A DNA stretch of 64,000 bases from Parafannyhessea umbonata (lineage in GTDB: Bacteria > Actinomycetota > Coriobacteriia > Coriobacteriales > Atopobiaceae): the NCBI RefSeq assembly GCF_012844235.1, contig NZ_JABAGR010000003.1:124001-188000 (forward strand), given 5' to 3'. Positions 1 through 10,158 of this stretch are shown piece by piece. The position numbers and the translations under genes were made by a program. The notes under the pieces were generated by a model that was not told where the DNA came from, ran no database searches, and saw nothing but the letters and a program-made list of their open reading frames with translations. Every line of letters begins with the position of its first letter. Position 1 is the first letter of the stretch.

Positions 1-69
1 GTCACGACGGACGAGCTGGACGAGGGTGTGGGAATCCTGGACCGCTCCATGAGCGAGCTGGGGTACTAG
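1..69 (+). CDS. C-terminal end of an aminotransferase-like protein (partial)
   Basis: The first 22 codons of the window are open and end at TAG (67-69). The tail TDELDEGVGILDRSMSELG resembles the last helix of fold-type I PLP aminotransferases of the acetylornithine/GABA class, where the protein commonly ends in an acidic helix of this form. Everything upstream is outside the window, so the substrate cannot be given. About 100 bases separate it from the dehydrogenase gene at 167; that gap has a GC-rich inverted repeat and short GACGGGTGC-type repeats (about 100-145). Confidence 0.4.
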   Translation, partial: VTTDELDEGVGILDRSMSELGY

Positions 70-166
70 ACGGGCGCCGACGCCCGCGCGCCGGTGCGGG
101 CGCCGAGACGGGTGCCAAGACGGGTGCTGAGCTGGGTGCCGGTTCAAGCCATGCAAGGAGGCCATC

Positions 167-1144
167 ATGCCACGCATCGCATATCTGGGAAGCGCGGTCC
201 CGCTGGACCTCGAGCGCAGGATGCTGGGGGAGCTGGGCAGGGAAGACGTCGAGGTGTACGAGGTCGACTCCGACAACGCCGGGCGCCCCGCGCGCGGGTC
301 GCTTTCAGGCGCGGACGCGCTCGTGATCGAGTGGGGCAAGGCGGACGCCCGCACGTTCGAGGCGGCGCCCCAGCTGAGGTGCGTGAGCATGATGGCCATA
401 GGCCACGACAACATAGACGACGCGGCGGCGACGGCGCACGGCTGCTGGGTCACGAACGTGCCGGACTACTGCACGTACGACGTCGCCCTGCACACGCTGG
501 GGCTCGTCGTGGACCTGTACAAGAAGATCACGTGGTTTGATCGGCAGGTGCGCGACGGCGTGTGGGACGACATGGCCGGCTACGACGCGCCCCGGCCGCA
601 GGGCCAGACGGCCGGGCTCGTGTTCTTCGGCTCCATCGCGCAGGCGCTCACGCCCATGCTGAAGTCGATAGGGATGGAAGTCATGGCGTACGCCCCAACG
701 AAGTCGCCGGCGTTTCTCGCCAGCCATGGCGTGACGAAGGCGGAGAGCCTTGACGAGCTTCTGGAGAAGAGCGACGTCGTGAGCCTGCACTGCCCGCTGG
801 TGGGCGCGACGCGCGACATCATCTGCACGCGGACGCTGCGTCTGATGAAGCCGACCGCGTTTTTGGTGAACACGTCTCGCGGCGGCTGCGTGGTGGAGGA
901 GGACCTGGCGCAGGCGCTGACGGACGGCACGATCCGGGCGGCCGCCGTGGACGTGAAGCGCGACGAGACGAACGCGAAGAGTCCGCTGGTGGGGCTGGAC
1001 AACTGCATAGTGACCCCGCATTGCGCGTACCACTCGTCCGACTCGTACACCGAGATGCGCACGCGCGCCCTGAGAAACGCACTTGAGGCGCTGGATGGGC
1101 GCAAGCCCGGTGACGCCGTGAACGAGCTGTCTCTGGCGGGGTAG
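167..1144 (+). CDS. D-isomer-specific 2-hydroxyacid dehydrogenase family protein
   Basis: A 325-residue protein of the NAD-dependent D-2-hydroxyacid dehydrogenase family, which interconverts 2-oxoacids and D-2-hydroxyacids in the cytosol. The start is the ATG after AAGGAGG. The catalytic Arg lies in NTSRGG, an acidic residue in DVKRDE, and the His in TPHCAYHS near the C-terminus. The Rossmann glycine motif is degenerate: VFFGSIAQ stands where GxGxxG is expected, so cofactor binding may differ. The partial aminotransferase just upstream suggests an amino-acid or oxo-acid context. The family is clear, the substrate is not. Confidence 0.8.
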   Translation: MPRIAYLGSAVPLDLERRMLGELGREDVEVYEVDSDNAGRPARGSLSGADALVIEWGKADARTFEAAPQLRCVSMMAIGHDNIDDAAATAHGCWVTNVPDYCTYDVALHTLGLVVDLYKKITWFDRQVRDGVWDDMAGYDAPRPQGQTAGLVFFGSIAQALTPMLKSIGMEVMAYAPTKSPAFLASHGVTKAESLDELLEKSDVVSLHCPLVGATRDIICTRTLRLMKPTAFLVNTSRGGCVVEEDLAQALTDGTIRAAAVDVKRDETNAKSPLVGLDNCIVTPHCAYHSSDSYTEMRTRALRNALEALDGRKPGDAVNELSLAG

Positions 1145-1156
1145 GGCGTGGACGGC

Positions 1157-2055
1157 GGCGTGCGGGTGCGGCGTCGGTGCTGGTGCTGCCGGCGGCCGGT
1201 ACACGTGAGCCCCGAGTTGACACGCCCGTACACGTCGAGGCCGAGTTTCACGGGTCCGTGCAAGCTCGGGGCAGACGTGTACCGGGCCGGGTACACTTCG
1301 CGGCCCAGTTTGCAGGGTCCCCGCAAACTGGGCGCCCATGTGTACGGGGCGGGTACACATGGGCGCGCTTTTGGCAAGAAGCCGCAAACTCGGGCCAGAC
1401 GAGTACCATCACTAGTTGAACCATGTCAGGAACTGTCAGACGTGTACCGAGTAGTTCGTTAAGACTTTGATTGCACAGTTCATCTACCTCATGTTATGTG
1501 GAATTGGACTAATTCCTCATGGTACACGTCTGACCCGAGTTTGCATTTTCCGGTACACGTCAGCGAGTTCCTGCAATGGTTAGATTTCTTATGGCACACG
1601 TCGGCCACGAGTTTGCGGGATCCCGTGCGTTCCGGCCTCACGTGTACCGGCGGGACGTGCCTCCCGTACACACGAGGGCCGAGTTTGCAGGCCGCCCGCG
1701 AACTGGGGGCAGGCGTGTACCGCCAAGGCGCTCCCCAGTACCCGCCTGGCCCGAGTTTCGTGCGGGCGTGCAAACTCGGCGCAGGTGTGTACCGGCGCTG
1801 GGTGCCGCCCGTGCTCGTGAGGCCCGAGTTTGCGGACCCGCTGCAAACTCGGCGTAGGTGTGTACCGGCGCCTATCGCCAGCGTACTCACCTGGCCCGAT
1901 TTTCGTGCGGGCGTGCAAACTCGCGGCCGATGTGTACAAGCAACGGACGCCGCCCGTACTCGTGGCGCCCGAGTTTGCGGACCCCATGCAAACTCGCGGC
2001 GGAAGTGTACCGGGCGCCGACGCGTACCAATCCCAGGCGGTCTGACGCAAACTCG
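1157..2055. repeat. Family A composite hairpin element, copy I
   Basis: The gene-free stretch 1145-2195 is filled by tandem hairpin modules around a less GC-rich core. Each module is about 55 bp, begins and ends with GTAC (GTACACG / CGTGTAC) and carries complementary inner arms of the type CCGAGTTTGC / GCAAACTCGG. Modules lie at about 1229-1282, 1291-1345 and 1353-1407 on the left and about five more between 1665 and 2010 on the right. The core (about 1408-1630) has a larger dyad, CAGGAACT plus GACGTGTACC (1427-1448) facing GGTACACGTC plus AGTTCCTG (1552-1573). A second copy lies at 17160-17925 in the same orientation. Open frames crossing it on both strands look like by-products of the repeats. 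After the element, 2056-2195 holds an 18-bp direct repeat (about 2130-2165) ahead of brnQ. Confidence 0.85.
1467..1495 (+). promoter_or_regulatory. Possible sigma-70 promoter inside family A core, copy I
   Basis: TTGATT (1467-1472) and CATGTT (1490-1495) are 17 bp apart in the core of the element. Copy II has the better version TTGATC / TATGTT at the matching place. If active it would transcribe the right-hand hairpin modules as a structured RNA. This rests on motif match and conservation only. Confidence 0.3.
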
Positions 2056-2195
2056 CTTTCCTCCTGCGCGATGAGTCGCGGGAGCCGTATCATGTGCCCT
2101 TGGAGTTCGCCCCTCCGGAGCGGTGGGGCAACGAGTATCGGTGGGGCAACGAGCGGTAGTGGGCGAGGGCGAGTCCCCGGGATTGCGGTGGTTTC

Positions 2196-3566
2196 ATGGG
2201 TGATGGCAAAAGGCTGGGCGTGCGCGATGGGGTCGCCGTCTCGAGCATGCTCTTCGGGCTCTTCTTTGGGGCGGGAAACCTCATATTTCCCATCCACATG
2301 GGTCAGCTTGCGGGCAGGAATGTGTGGTGGGCGCTGCTGGGGTTCCTCGTCACCGGCGTGGGGCTCCCCATACTTGGCGTCGCGGCGCTAGGCGCCAGCC
2401 GCTCGAAGGGCCTCTTGGACCTGAGCTCGCGCGTGGGCCGGCGCTTCGGGCTCGCGTTCACCTGCGTGCTGTACCTCACGATCGGCCCCCTGTTTGCCAT
2501 ACCGCGCTGCGCCACGGTGGCGTACACCGTGGGCATCGGGCAGTCGCTTCCCAAGGGTGCGCACGGCCCGTGGCTCCTGCTCTTCTCGCTCGCGTTCTTT
2601 GCCGTGGTGCTTGCGCTGTCGCTCAGGCCGGGAAAGATCCTGACGTGGGTGGGCAAGGTGCTGACGCCGGGGTTCCTGGTGTTTCTGGGCGTGCTGGTGG
2701 CAGCGGCGCTTGCAGCGCCGTCCGCGCGCGTGGCGGACGTCGCGCCACAGGGGGCGTACGCGGGGTCGCCGTTCGCGACGGGGCTGCTCGAGGGCTACAA
2801 CACGATGGACGCGCTCGCGGGGCTGGCGTTTGGCATCGTGGTGGTGGGAGTCGTGCGCGACCTTGGCGTGAGCGAGCCGGCGGACGTCGCGCGGGGCACG
2901 ATCGCCTCTGGCGTGGGAAGCGGCCTCATCATGGCGGTGGTGTACGCGCTCGTGACCGTCGTCGGCACCCAGAGCAGGGGCGCGCTTGCGGCATCCAGCA
3001 ACGGCGGCATCGCGTTTGCGCAGATAGCGCGCCTGTACCTGGGGAACGTGGGCCTGGTGGTGCTTGCGGCGACCGTGACCGTGGCGTGCCTGAAGACGGC
3101 GGTGGGCCTGGTGACGAGCTGCTCGCAGACGTTCGTGGGGATGTTTGGCGGGAGGGTGACGTACCGCGGATGGGCGGTTGCGTTCACGATTGCGTCGTTT
3201 GCGCTGGCAAACGGCGGTCTCGACGCGCTCATCGCATGGTCTCTGCCCGTGCTCGACGTGATGTACCCCCTTGCCATCGTGCTCATAGCCCTGGCGCTTG
3301 CGGGCGGGGCGTTTGGGTACGACCGCGTGGTGCTTGCGTGGGCTGAGGGCCTGACGCTGCCGGCGGCGGTCCTGGGCGCGGCGGGCTCGGCCCCCGCGGC
3401 GCTTGCGGCGACTCCCGTCGTGCGGGCGATGGCGCACGCCGCCGCGGCGCTGCCCCTGGCGGCATGGGGCTTTGGCTGGGTGGTGCCGGCCGCGGCGGGG
3501 CTCGCCGTGGGGCTCGCGCTGCACGCGGCGCGTACGCGCGGCCGCGGCAACGTGCCGTCATTGTGA
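2196..3566 (+). CDS. brnQ: Branched-chain amino acid transport system II carrier protein (LIVCS family)
   Basis: A 456-residue polytopic membrane protein with about twelve hydrophobic segments. The N-terminal region LFFGAGNLIFPIHMGQLAG is the hallmark of BrnQ carriers, which import leucine, isoleucine and valine with a cation. Length matches the family. The ATG at 2196 has only a weak GGTGG upstream. It stands alone behind the family A element and 73 bases before prfC. BrnQ next to 2-hydroxyacid dehydrogenases would fit branched-chain amino or hydroxy acid metabolism, but that is inference. Confidence 0.92.
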   Translation: MGDGKRLGVRDGVAVSSMLFGLFFGAGNLIFPIHMGQLAGRNVWWALLGFLVTGVGLPILGVAALGASRSKGLLDLSSRVGRRFGLAFTCVLYLTIGPLFAIPRCATVAYTVGIGQSLPKGAHGPWLLLFSLAFFAVVLALSLRPGKILTWVGKVLTPGFLVFLGVLVAAALAAPSARVADVAPQGAYAGSPFATGLLEGYNTMDALAGLAFGIVVVGVVRDLGVSEPADVARGTIASGVGSGLIMAVVYALVTVVGTQSRGALAASSNGGIAFAQIARLYLGNVGLVVLAATVTVACLKTAVGLVTSCSQTFVGMFGGRVTYRGWAVAFTIASFALANGGLDALIAWSLPVLDVMYPLAIVLIALALAGGAFGYDRVVLAWAEGLTLPAAVLGAAGSAPAALAATPVVRAMAHAAAALPLAAWGFGWVVPAAAGLAVGLALHAARTRGRGNVPSL

Positions 3567-3639
3567 GAGGCCCGGCTTTCGGGCGGCGGGGGCGGCTCTT
3601 CTCGTACAATACGATGGTTACGCCATCTAAGGAGAATGC

Positions 3640-5253
<1,614 letters not shown>

Positions 5254-5310
5254 GGGCGCCTGGCGGCCGCGCCGCCCGCGTCCTTCTCGCCCATGTCGTA
5301 AGGAGCCGCC

Positions 5311-6348
5311 ATGCCAAGCCTGCTGGTCCTCGTACCGTTTTGCGACGAGCACGTCGCGGCGCTTAGGCGCGCGGCGGGTCCCGGCTGGACGGTGGAGCGC
5401 CACGGCCCGGCGGACGCGTCCACGCCGACGGCCGCCTGCTCCGGCCGCTACGACCTTTCGGACGACGCGCTGGTGGAAGCCCTCGTGCGGGCGGACGTCG
5501 TGATAGGCGAGCCCGCGCCCGCCCTGCTGCGCCGCGCGGCGGACGCCGGCTCGCGCCTGCGCCTGGTGCAGATGACGTGGGCCGGGACGGAGAAGTACAC
5601 CAGGAGCGACGTCGCCTTTCCGGCCGGCGTGAGCCTGTGCTGTGCCGTCGGCGGCTTTGGCCAGCTCATATCGCAGTACGTCGTGGCGCAGGTGCTTGGC
5701 CTCATGCAGAACCTGCCGGCGTACCGCGACGAGCAGCGCCTGCACCGCTGGCGCGACCTTGGGCCCGTCGGCTCGCTTGACGGCGCCCGCGTCCTCGTGT
5801 TTGGCGCGGGGAACATCGGCGGCTGGGTCGCGCGGCGCCTGCGCGGCTTCGACTGCGAGGTCACCGGCGTCTGCCGCGACGCGTCGCGCCCGCGTCCGGG
5901 CTTCGACCGCCTGGTCACGCTCGACGCGGCCGAGGGGGAGCTCGCGAGGGCCGACGTGGTGGTGGGCGCGCTTCCCAACAACGACGCCACGGCAGGCTGG
6001 CTGGACGGGCGTCGCCTGCGCCTGATGCGCCCGGGCGCCGTGCTCGTGAACGTGGGCCGCGGCAACTTCGTCGACTGCGACGCCCTTGCCGGCGTGCTCG
6101 CGGCCGGGGGCATCCGCGGCGCCGCGCTTGACGTCACGTCGCCGGAGCCGCTGCCCGCGGACCACCCGCTCTGGGCGGAGCCCCGCTGCGCCATCACGCC
6201 GCACGTGTCCGGCGGCTCGTTCGGCCGCCACCGCCAGACGGAGGACAACATCTGCGCCATCTGCTGCGACAACCTGAGCGCGCTGTGCACGGGCGCCGCG
6301 CTCAGGAACCTGGTGCCCGCGTCCGCGTTCGACGTCGAGCCACGCTAG
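5311..6348 (+). CDS. D-isomer-specific 2-hydroxyacid dehydrogenase family protein
   Basis: A 345-residue NAD(P)-dependent dehydrogenase of the D-2-hydroxyacid family. The nucleotide-binding motif VFGAGNIGG is intact, the catalytic Arg is in NVGRGNFVD, the acid in DVTSPEPLP and the His in TPHVSGGSFG. This set resembles glyoxylate/hydroxypyruvate-type enzymes. The start follows AAGGAGCCGCC. It lies 57 bases after prfC and is only distantly like the dehydrogenase at 167, so it is not a recent duplicate. Substrate unknown. Confidence 0.85.
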   Translation: MPSLLVLVPFCDEHVAALRRAAGPGWTVERHGPADASTPTAACSGRYDLSDDALVEALVRADVVIGEPAPALLRRAADAGSRLRLVQMTWAGTEKYTRSDVAFPAGVSLCCAVGGFGQLISQYVVAQVLGLMQNLPAYRDEQRLHRWRDLGPVGSLDGARVLVFGAGNIGGWVARRLRGFDCEVTGVCRDASRPRPGFDRLVTLDAAEGELARADVVVGALPNNDATAGWLDGRRLRLMRPGAVLVNVGRGNFVDCDALAGVLAAGGIRGAALDVTSPEPLPADHPLWAEPRCAITPHVSGGSFGRHRQTEDNICAICCDNLSALCTGAALRNLVPASAFDVEPR

Positions 6349-6400
6349 TGCCGTGCCGGGGCGGCGCACCGGCCGACCCCACTTCCGGCCGACCCCATTT

Positions 6401-6485
6401 CGCATATCGCGTTATGCGACGTGGGGTCGATTTGCGTTTGCGCAGGTAGGAGCGTTTTGCTGCCCATCGCATAACGCGATATGCG
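6401..6485. promoter_or_regulatory. Pair of quasi-palindromic sites, inverted (family C)
   Basis: A 19-bp sequence, CGCATATCGCGTTATGCGA (6401-6419), recurs as its exact reverse complement at 6467-6485. Each copy is itself nearly palindromic (CGCATA...TATGCG). The first is further enclosed by GACCCCA (6391-6397) and TGGGGTC (6422-6428). The spacing and position about 200 bases before the alcohol dehydrogenase gene fit a two-site operator or two alternative stem-loops. The rest of the 6349-6689 gap shows nothing recognisable apart from a possible RBS for the next gene. Confidence 0.5.
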
Positions 6486-6689
6486 ATCGCGTGTGCCACG
6501 GAGGCGCGTGGCCAGCGGCCTTGGCAGCGCCGTCCTCGAGTCACAACTCGAAACACCACAACAAGCTGCCAGAAACCTTGCGTGTCGCCTTACGCAACCA
6601 CGCGCGCCTAGAATGGCCGCAAAAGACGCGCCCGCGCCTCGCCGGCGCACCGGGCGCGGCCCCGCACACGCAAGGAAGGACCTGACGCC

Positions 6690-7877
6690 ATGCCCCTGGA
6701 CAGCTTTAGCCTCTATGCACCCACCCGCGTCCTGTTTGGCCCCGGCCAGCTCGCTCACCTGCACGAGCAGACCATGCCGGGCAAGACGGCCATGCTCGTC
6801 ATATCCAACGGCCGCTCCACGCGCGCGAACGGCTACCTCGACCGCACGGCGCATGAGCTCACGCAGGCCGGCGTGAAGACGGTGCTGTTCGACCGCGTCG
6901 GCGCGAACCCCACGAAGCAGATCGTGGAGGAGGGCGCGGAGCTCGCCCGCAAGTGCCAGGTGGACTTCGTGGTGGCGCTCGGCGGCGGATCGGTGATGGA
7001 CGCGGCAAAGGTGATGGCGCTCCTTGCACCGCAGCCGTCCAGCGACCTGTGGGACTACGCCACGGGAAGCACCGGCCGGCACCTGCCGCTCAAGCGGCCC
7101 TGCCTGCCGTGGGTCGCCATCACCACCACGGCGGGCACGGGGTCAGAGGTCGACGCCATCGGCGTGGTGTCAAAGCTCGACACGCACGAGAAGATCGGCA
7201 TCGGCTCGCCGGACAACTTCGCCAGAATCGCGGTAGTCGACCCTGAGCTCATGCTGAGCGTGCCGCCCAAGTTCACGGCGTACCAGGGCTTCGACGCGCT
7301 GTTCCACAACATGGAGGGTTACATCAGCACCAAGACCAACCTGTTTGGCCAGATGGTGCAGCTCGAGGCCATCAAGAGCATCGGCGCGTGGCTGCCCGCG
7401 GCCGTGCGCGACGGCGCAAACCTCGAGGCGCGCACGCACGTGGCGTACGCCAACACCATGGGCGGCTACTCCATGGTGGTCTCGTCCAACTGCTCGCAGC
7501 ACTCCATGGAGCACGCCATGAGCGCCTACCACCCGGAGCTTCCGCACGGTGCCGGCCTCACCATGCTGAGCCTGGCGTACTTTGGCTACTGGGCCGAGCG
7601 CCACGTGTGCGACGAACGCATGGTGGCGATGGCCCGCGCCCTGGGCCGCCCGGACGCCACGCGCCCGGAGGAGCTTGTGGACGCCCTGCACGACCTGCAG
7701 GTGGCGTGCGGTGTGGACGGCCTGCGCATGAGCGACTACGGCTTTGCGGGCACGCACGAGGAGGCCCTGCTGCTTGCCCGCACCGCGCGCGAGACCATGG
7801 CCAGGCTCTTCATGGCAGACCCCGCCCCCACGACGGACGAGGACATCGCATCCATATATATGAAGAGCTTCCGCTAG
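6690..7877 (+). CDS. Iron-containing alcohol dehydrogenase
   Basis: A 395-residue group III (iron-dependent) alcohol dehydrogenase, cytosolic, NAD(P)-linked. The cofactor loop GGGSVMDAAKVMA is near residue 97 and TTAGTGSEVDA near residue 152. Metal-binding His residues lie in the SMEHAMSAYH...LPHGAGL block. Length is typical. The ATG follows AAGGAAGGACC. Family A, B and C repeats do not intrude on the gene. The substrate could be an alcohol, diol or lactaldehyde; the sequence alone does not decide. Confidence 0.92.
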   Translation: MPLDSFSLYAPTRVLFGPGQLAHLHEQTMPGKTAMLVISNGRSTRANGYLDRTAHELTQAGVKTVLFDRVGANPTKQIVEEGAELARKCQVDFVVALGGGSVMDAAKVMALLAPQPSSDLWDYATGSTGRHLPLKRPCLPWVAITTTAGTGSEVDAIGVVSKLDTHEKIGIGSPDNFARIAVVDPELMLSVPPKFTAYQGFDALFHNMEGYISTKTNLFGQMVQLEAIKSIGAWLPAAVRDGANLEARTHVAYANTMGGYSMVVSSNCSQHSMEHAMSAYHPELPHGAGLTMLSLAYFGYWAERHVCDERMVAMARALGRPDATRPEELVDALHDLQVACGVDGLRMSDYGFAGTHEEALLLARTARETMARLFMADPAPTTDEDIASIYMKSFR

Positions 7878-7882
7878 GGGGG

Positions 7883-7927
7883 CTCCCGTCGGGCGTGTTC
7901 CCGTCGGGCGTGTTCCCATCGGGCGAG
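7883..7927 (+). repeat. Tandem repeat, three 15-bp units
   Basis: Three near-identical 15-mers follow the alcohol dehydrogenase stop: CTCCCGTCGGGCGTG, TTCCCGTCGGGCGTG and TTCCCATCGGGCGAG. It is non-coding and probably arose by slippage. Confidence 0.75.
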
Positions 7928-8027
7928 AAGTGCCTCCGCCGCGGCCGATGCCGCCCCCCGCGCGGCGCCGCCCGCGGGCCCCAAGGGCTATCATGGGACG
8001 CGACGACATCGACGAAGAGGTGGCTTT

Positions 8028-8822
8028 TTGGAGCGAGGAGAGCTGAGGTCGCTGCTTGCGGCCGTGGCGGCGGGCGGTCTGTCCGTGGACGACGCGTGCG
8101 CGCGCCTGGGCGAGGCGCAGCTGGCGGGCCCCGGGTTCCGGGACCTGGGCTTTGCGAAGCCAGACGTGGGCCGCGGCGTGCGCCAGGGCGTGTCCGAGGT
8201 GATCTACGGCGCCGGCAAGACGGCGGGGCAGATCGCGGGCATCATGCGCGAGCTCGTGCGCTCCGGGCAAAAGCGCGTTATCGTGACGCGCTTGGACCCG
8301 CATAAGAGTGACGACCTGCGCGCGCTCCTCATGGCGCAGGGGCTGCGGATGGTGACGGGCTACCGCTACCACGAGGTCGCGCACATGGGCACGTGGGGCG
8401 ATCCGCCGGCGCCCAGCGGCCACGGTTACGTGCTCGTGGCGTGCGCCGGCACCAGCGACCTCTACTGCGCGGAGGAGGCGGCCCTCACGGCAACGATGCT
8501 GGGCAGCGAGGTGCGCCGCGCCTACGACGTGGGCGTCGCGGGCATCCACCGCCTGCTCGCCCAGGCGGACCTCATCCAGCGGGCGTCCGTGATCGTGGCC
8601 GTCGCCGGCATGGAGGGCGCGCTCGCGAGCGTGGTGGGCGGCCTTGCGGCGTGCCCCGTGATCGCGTGCCCCACGAGCGTGGGCTACGGCGCGTCGCTCG
8701 GCGGCGTCTCCGCCCTGCTCAGCATGCTCAACTCCTGCGCAAGCGGCGTGTCCGTCGTGAACATCGATAACGGCTTTGGGGCCGGCTACCAGGCCAGCCT
8801 CATCAACCACGTGGGGAGGTAG
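8028..8822 (+). CDS. larB: Nickel pincer cofactor biosynthesis protein LarB
   Basis: A 264-residue protein of the LarB family, related to PurE. LarB carboxylates and hydrolyses nicotinic acid adenine dinucleotide in the first step of the nickel-pincer nucleotide cofactor of lactate racemase and related enzymes. Supporting features are the N-terminal LGFAKPDVGRGVRQGVSEV region and the PurE-like C-terminal half with GMEGALASVVGGL and TSVGYGAS. The start is a TTG preceded by AGAGGTGG. The stop is two bases before larC. The LarE partner and a LarA-type racemase are not in the window. Confidence 0.9.
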   Translation: MERGELRSLLAAVAAGGLSVDDACARLGEAQLAGPGFRDLGFAKPDVGRGVRQGVSEVIYGAGKTAGQIAGIMRELVRSGQKRVIVTRLDPHKSDDLRALLMAQGLRMVTGYRYHEVAHMGTWGDPPAPSGHGYVLVACAGTSDLYCAEEAALTATMLGSEVRRAYDVGVAGIHRLLAQADLIQRASVIVAVAGMEGALASVVGGLAACPVIACPTSVGYGASLGGVSALLSMLNSCASGVSVVNIDNGFGAGYQASLINHVGR

Positions 8823-8824
8823 CG

Positions 8825-10156
8825 ATGCCAAAGTCTCCCATCGCGCCGCGCGGCGCCACGGCGCCTGCCGCGCAGACCCTGTACCTGGAGTGCGAAAGCG
8901 GCATAAGCGGCGACATGGTTGTCGCCGCCCTGCTTGACCTTGGCGCGGACGAGAAGGCCATGCGCTCCGCGCTCGCGAGCCTGCCCCTGGACGGCTACAA
9001 GATCCGCGTGACGCGCAAGGTGGCGAACGGAATAGACTGCTGCGACTTCGACGTGGTGCTGGACGCGGCCCACGAGAACCACGACCACGATATGGCGTAC
9101 CTGTACGGCGACCTGGACGGCGCGCACGAGCGCGGGCACGTGCACGGCGAGCATCACCACGAGCATCGCACGCTCGCGGACGTGCTGCGCGTGGTGGACG
9201 CCGGCAGCCTGACGCCGGGCGCGAGCGCCATCGCGCACCGCACGTTCGACATCCTGGCTGCGGCGGAGGCGAAGGCGCACGGCGTGCCAGAAAGCGAGGT
9301 CCACTTTCACGAGGTGGGCGCCGTCGACTCCATCGTGGACGTCGTAGCCGCGGCCGTGTGCCTGGACTCGCTGGGGCCGGCAGACGTCGTGGTGGGCCCG
9401 CTGGCGGAGGGGCACGGCCGCGTGCGCACGCAGCACGGCGTGCTGCCCGTGCCGGTGCCGGCCGTGGTGAACATAGCCGCGGCGTGCGGCCTGACGCTTG
9501 CGCCGCGCGACGCAAAGGGCGAGCTCGTGACGCCCACGGGCGCGGCGATTGCGGCGGCCGCCCGCACGGCGGGGGCGCTGCCTGCGGCGTATGCCGTGCG
9601 GTCCGTGGGCTACGGCTGCGGCAAGCGCGCGTACGAGCCGCGCAGCATGGTGCGGGCGATGCTTCTGGAGGCGCGCGACGCCGCGCACGCGGCGGGCGGC
9701 AGCGCGCCGGCGGGTGCGGGAGCGCTCGTGAAGCTCGAGACCGAGGTGGACGACTGCACGGGCGAGGCGCTCGGCAACGCGCTGGGCATGCTCTTCTCGG
9801 CCGGCGCGCGCGAGGCCCACTACGTGCCCGTGTACATGAAGAAGAACCGCCCGGCGTACCAGGTGGAGGTGCTGTGCACGCAGGATTTGGTGCCCACGAT
9901 GGAGCGCATCCTGTTTGAGCAGACCACCACCATCGGCGTGCGCCGTCACCCGGTGGAGCGCACGGCCCTGCCGCGTCGCATGGCAGAGGTGCGGACGCCG
10001 CTGGGGACGGCGCGCGTCAAGGTCGTGACGCTGCCCTCGGGCGCGGAGCGCGCCTACCCGGAGCACGACTCCGTTGTGGCACTTGCGGAGGCCGCCGGCG
10101 TGCCGTACCAAGAGGCGTATCGCGCGGTGCTCGCGGCCGCGCCGGCGGGGGAGTAG
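8825..10156 (+). CDS. larC: Nickel insertion protein LarC (uninterrupted form)
   Basis: A 443-residue LarC, the CTP-dependent cyclometallase that inserts nickel into the pincer cofactor. The N-terminal ECESGISGDMVVAALLDLGA is diagnostic. A His-rich linker (residues about 80-118, including HGEHHHEH) probably gathers nickel. The C-terminal half has the ETEVDDCTGEALG motif. In Lactobacillus plantarum the two parts are joined by a programmed frameshift; here one continuous frame encodes both. The ATG has GGGGAGG inside the end of larB, and rsmJ starts two bases after the stop, so the three genes are translationally coupled. Confidence 0.93.
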   Translation: MPKSPIAPRGATAPAAQTLYLECESGISGDMVVAALLDLGADEKAMRSALASLPLDGYKIRVTRKVANGIDCCDFDVVLDAAHENHDHDMAYLYGDLDGAHERGHVHGEHHHEHRTLADVLRVVDAGSLTPGASAIAHRTFDILAAAEAKAHGVPESEVHFHEVGAVDSIVDVVAAAVCLDSLGPADVVVGPLAEGHGRVRTQHGVLPVPVPAVVNIAAACGLTLAPRDAKGELVTPTGAAIAAAARTAGALPAAYAVRSVGYGCGKRAYEPRSMVRAMLLEARDAAHAAGGSAPAGAGALVKLETEVDDCTGEALGNALGMLFSAGAREAHYVPVYMKKNRPAYQVEVLCTQDLVPTMERILFEQTTTIGVRRHPVERTALPRRMAEVRTPLGTARVKVVTLPSGAERAYPEHDSVVALAEAAGVPYQEAYRAVLAAAPAGE

Positions 10157-10158
10157 CG

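Noticed and set aside
1148-2391. Overlapping open frames on both strands across the family A element, including a 192-residue frame at 1496-2074
   Set aside because: They follow the hairpin repeats, occur on both strands at once and in copy II differ in frame; no RBS and no protein similarity.
9000-9400. Programmed frameshift in larC
   Set aside because: The frame is continuous from start to stop and no slippery site is needed.
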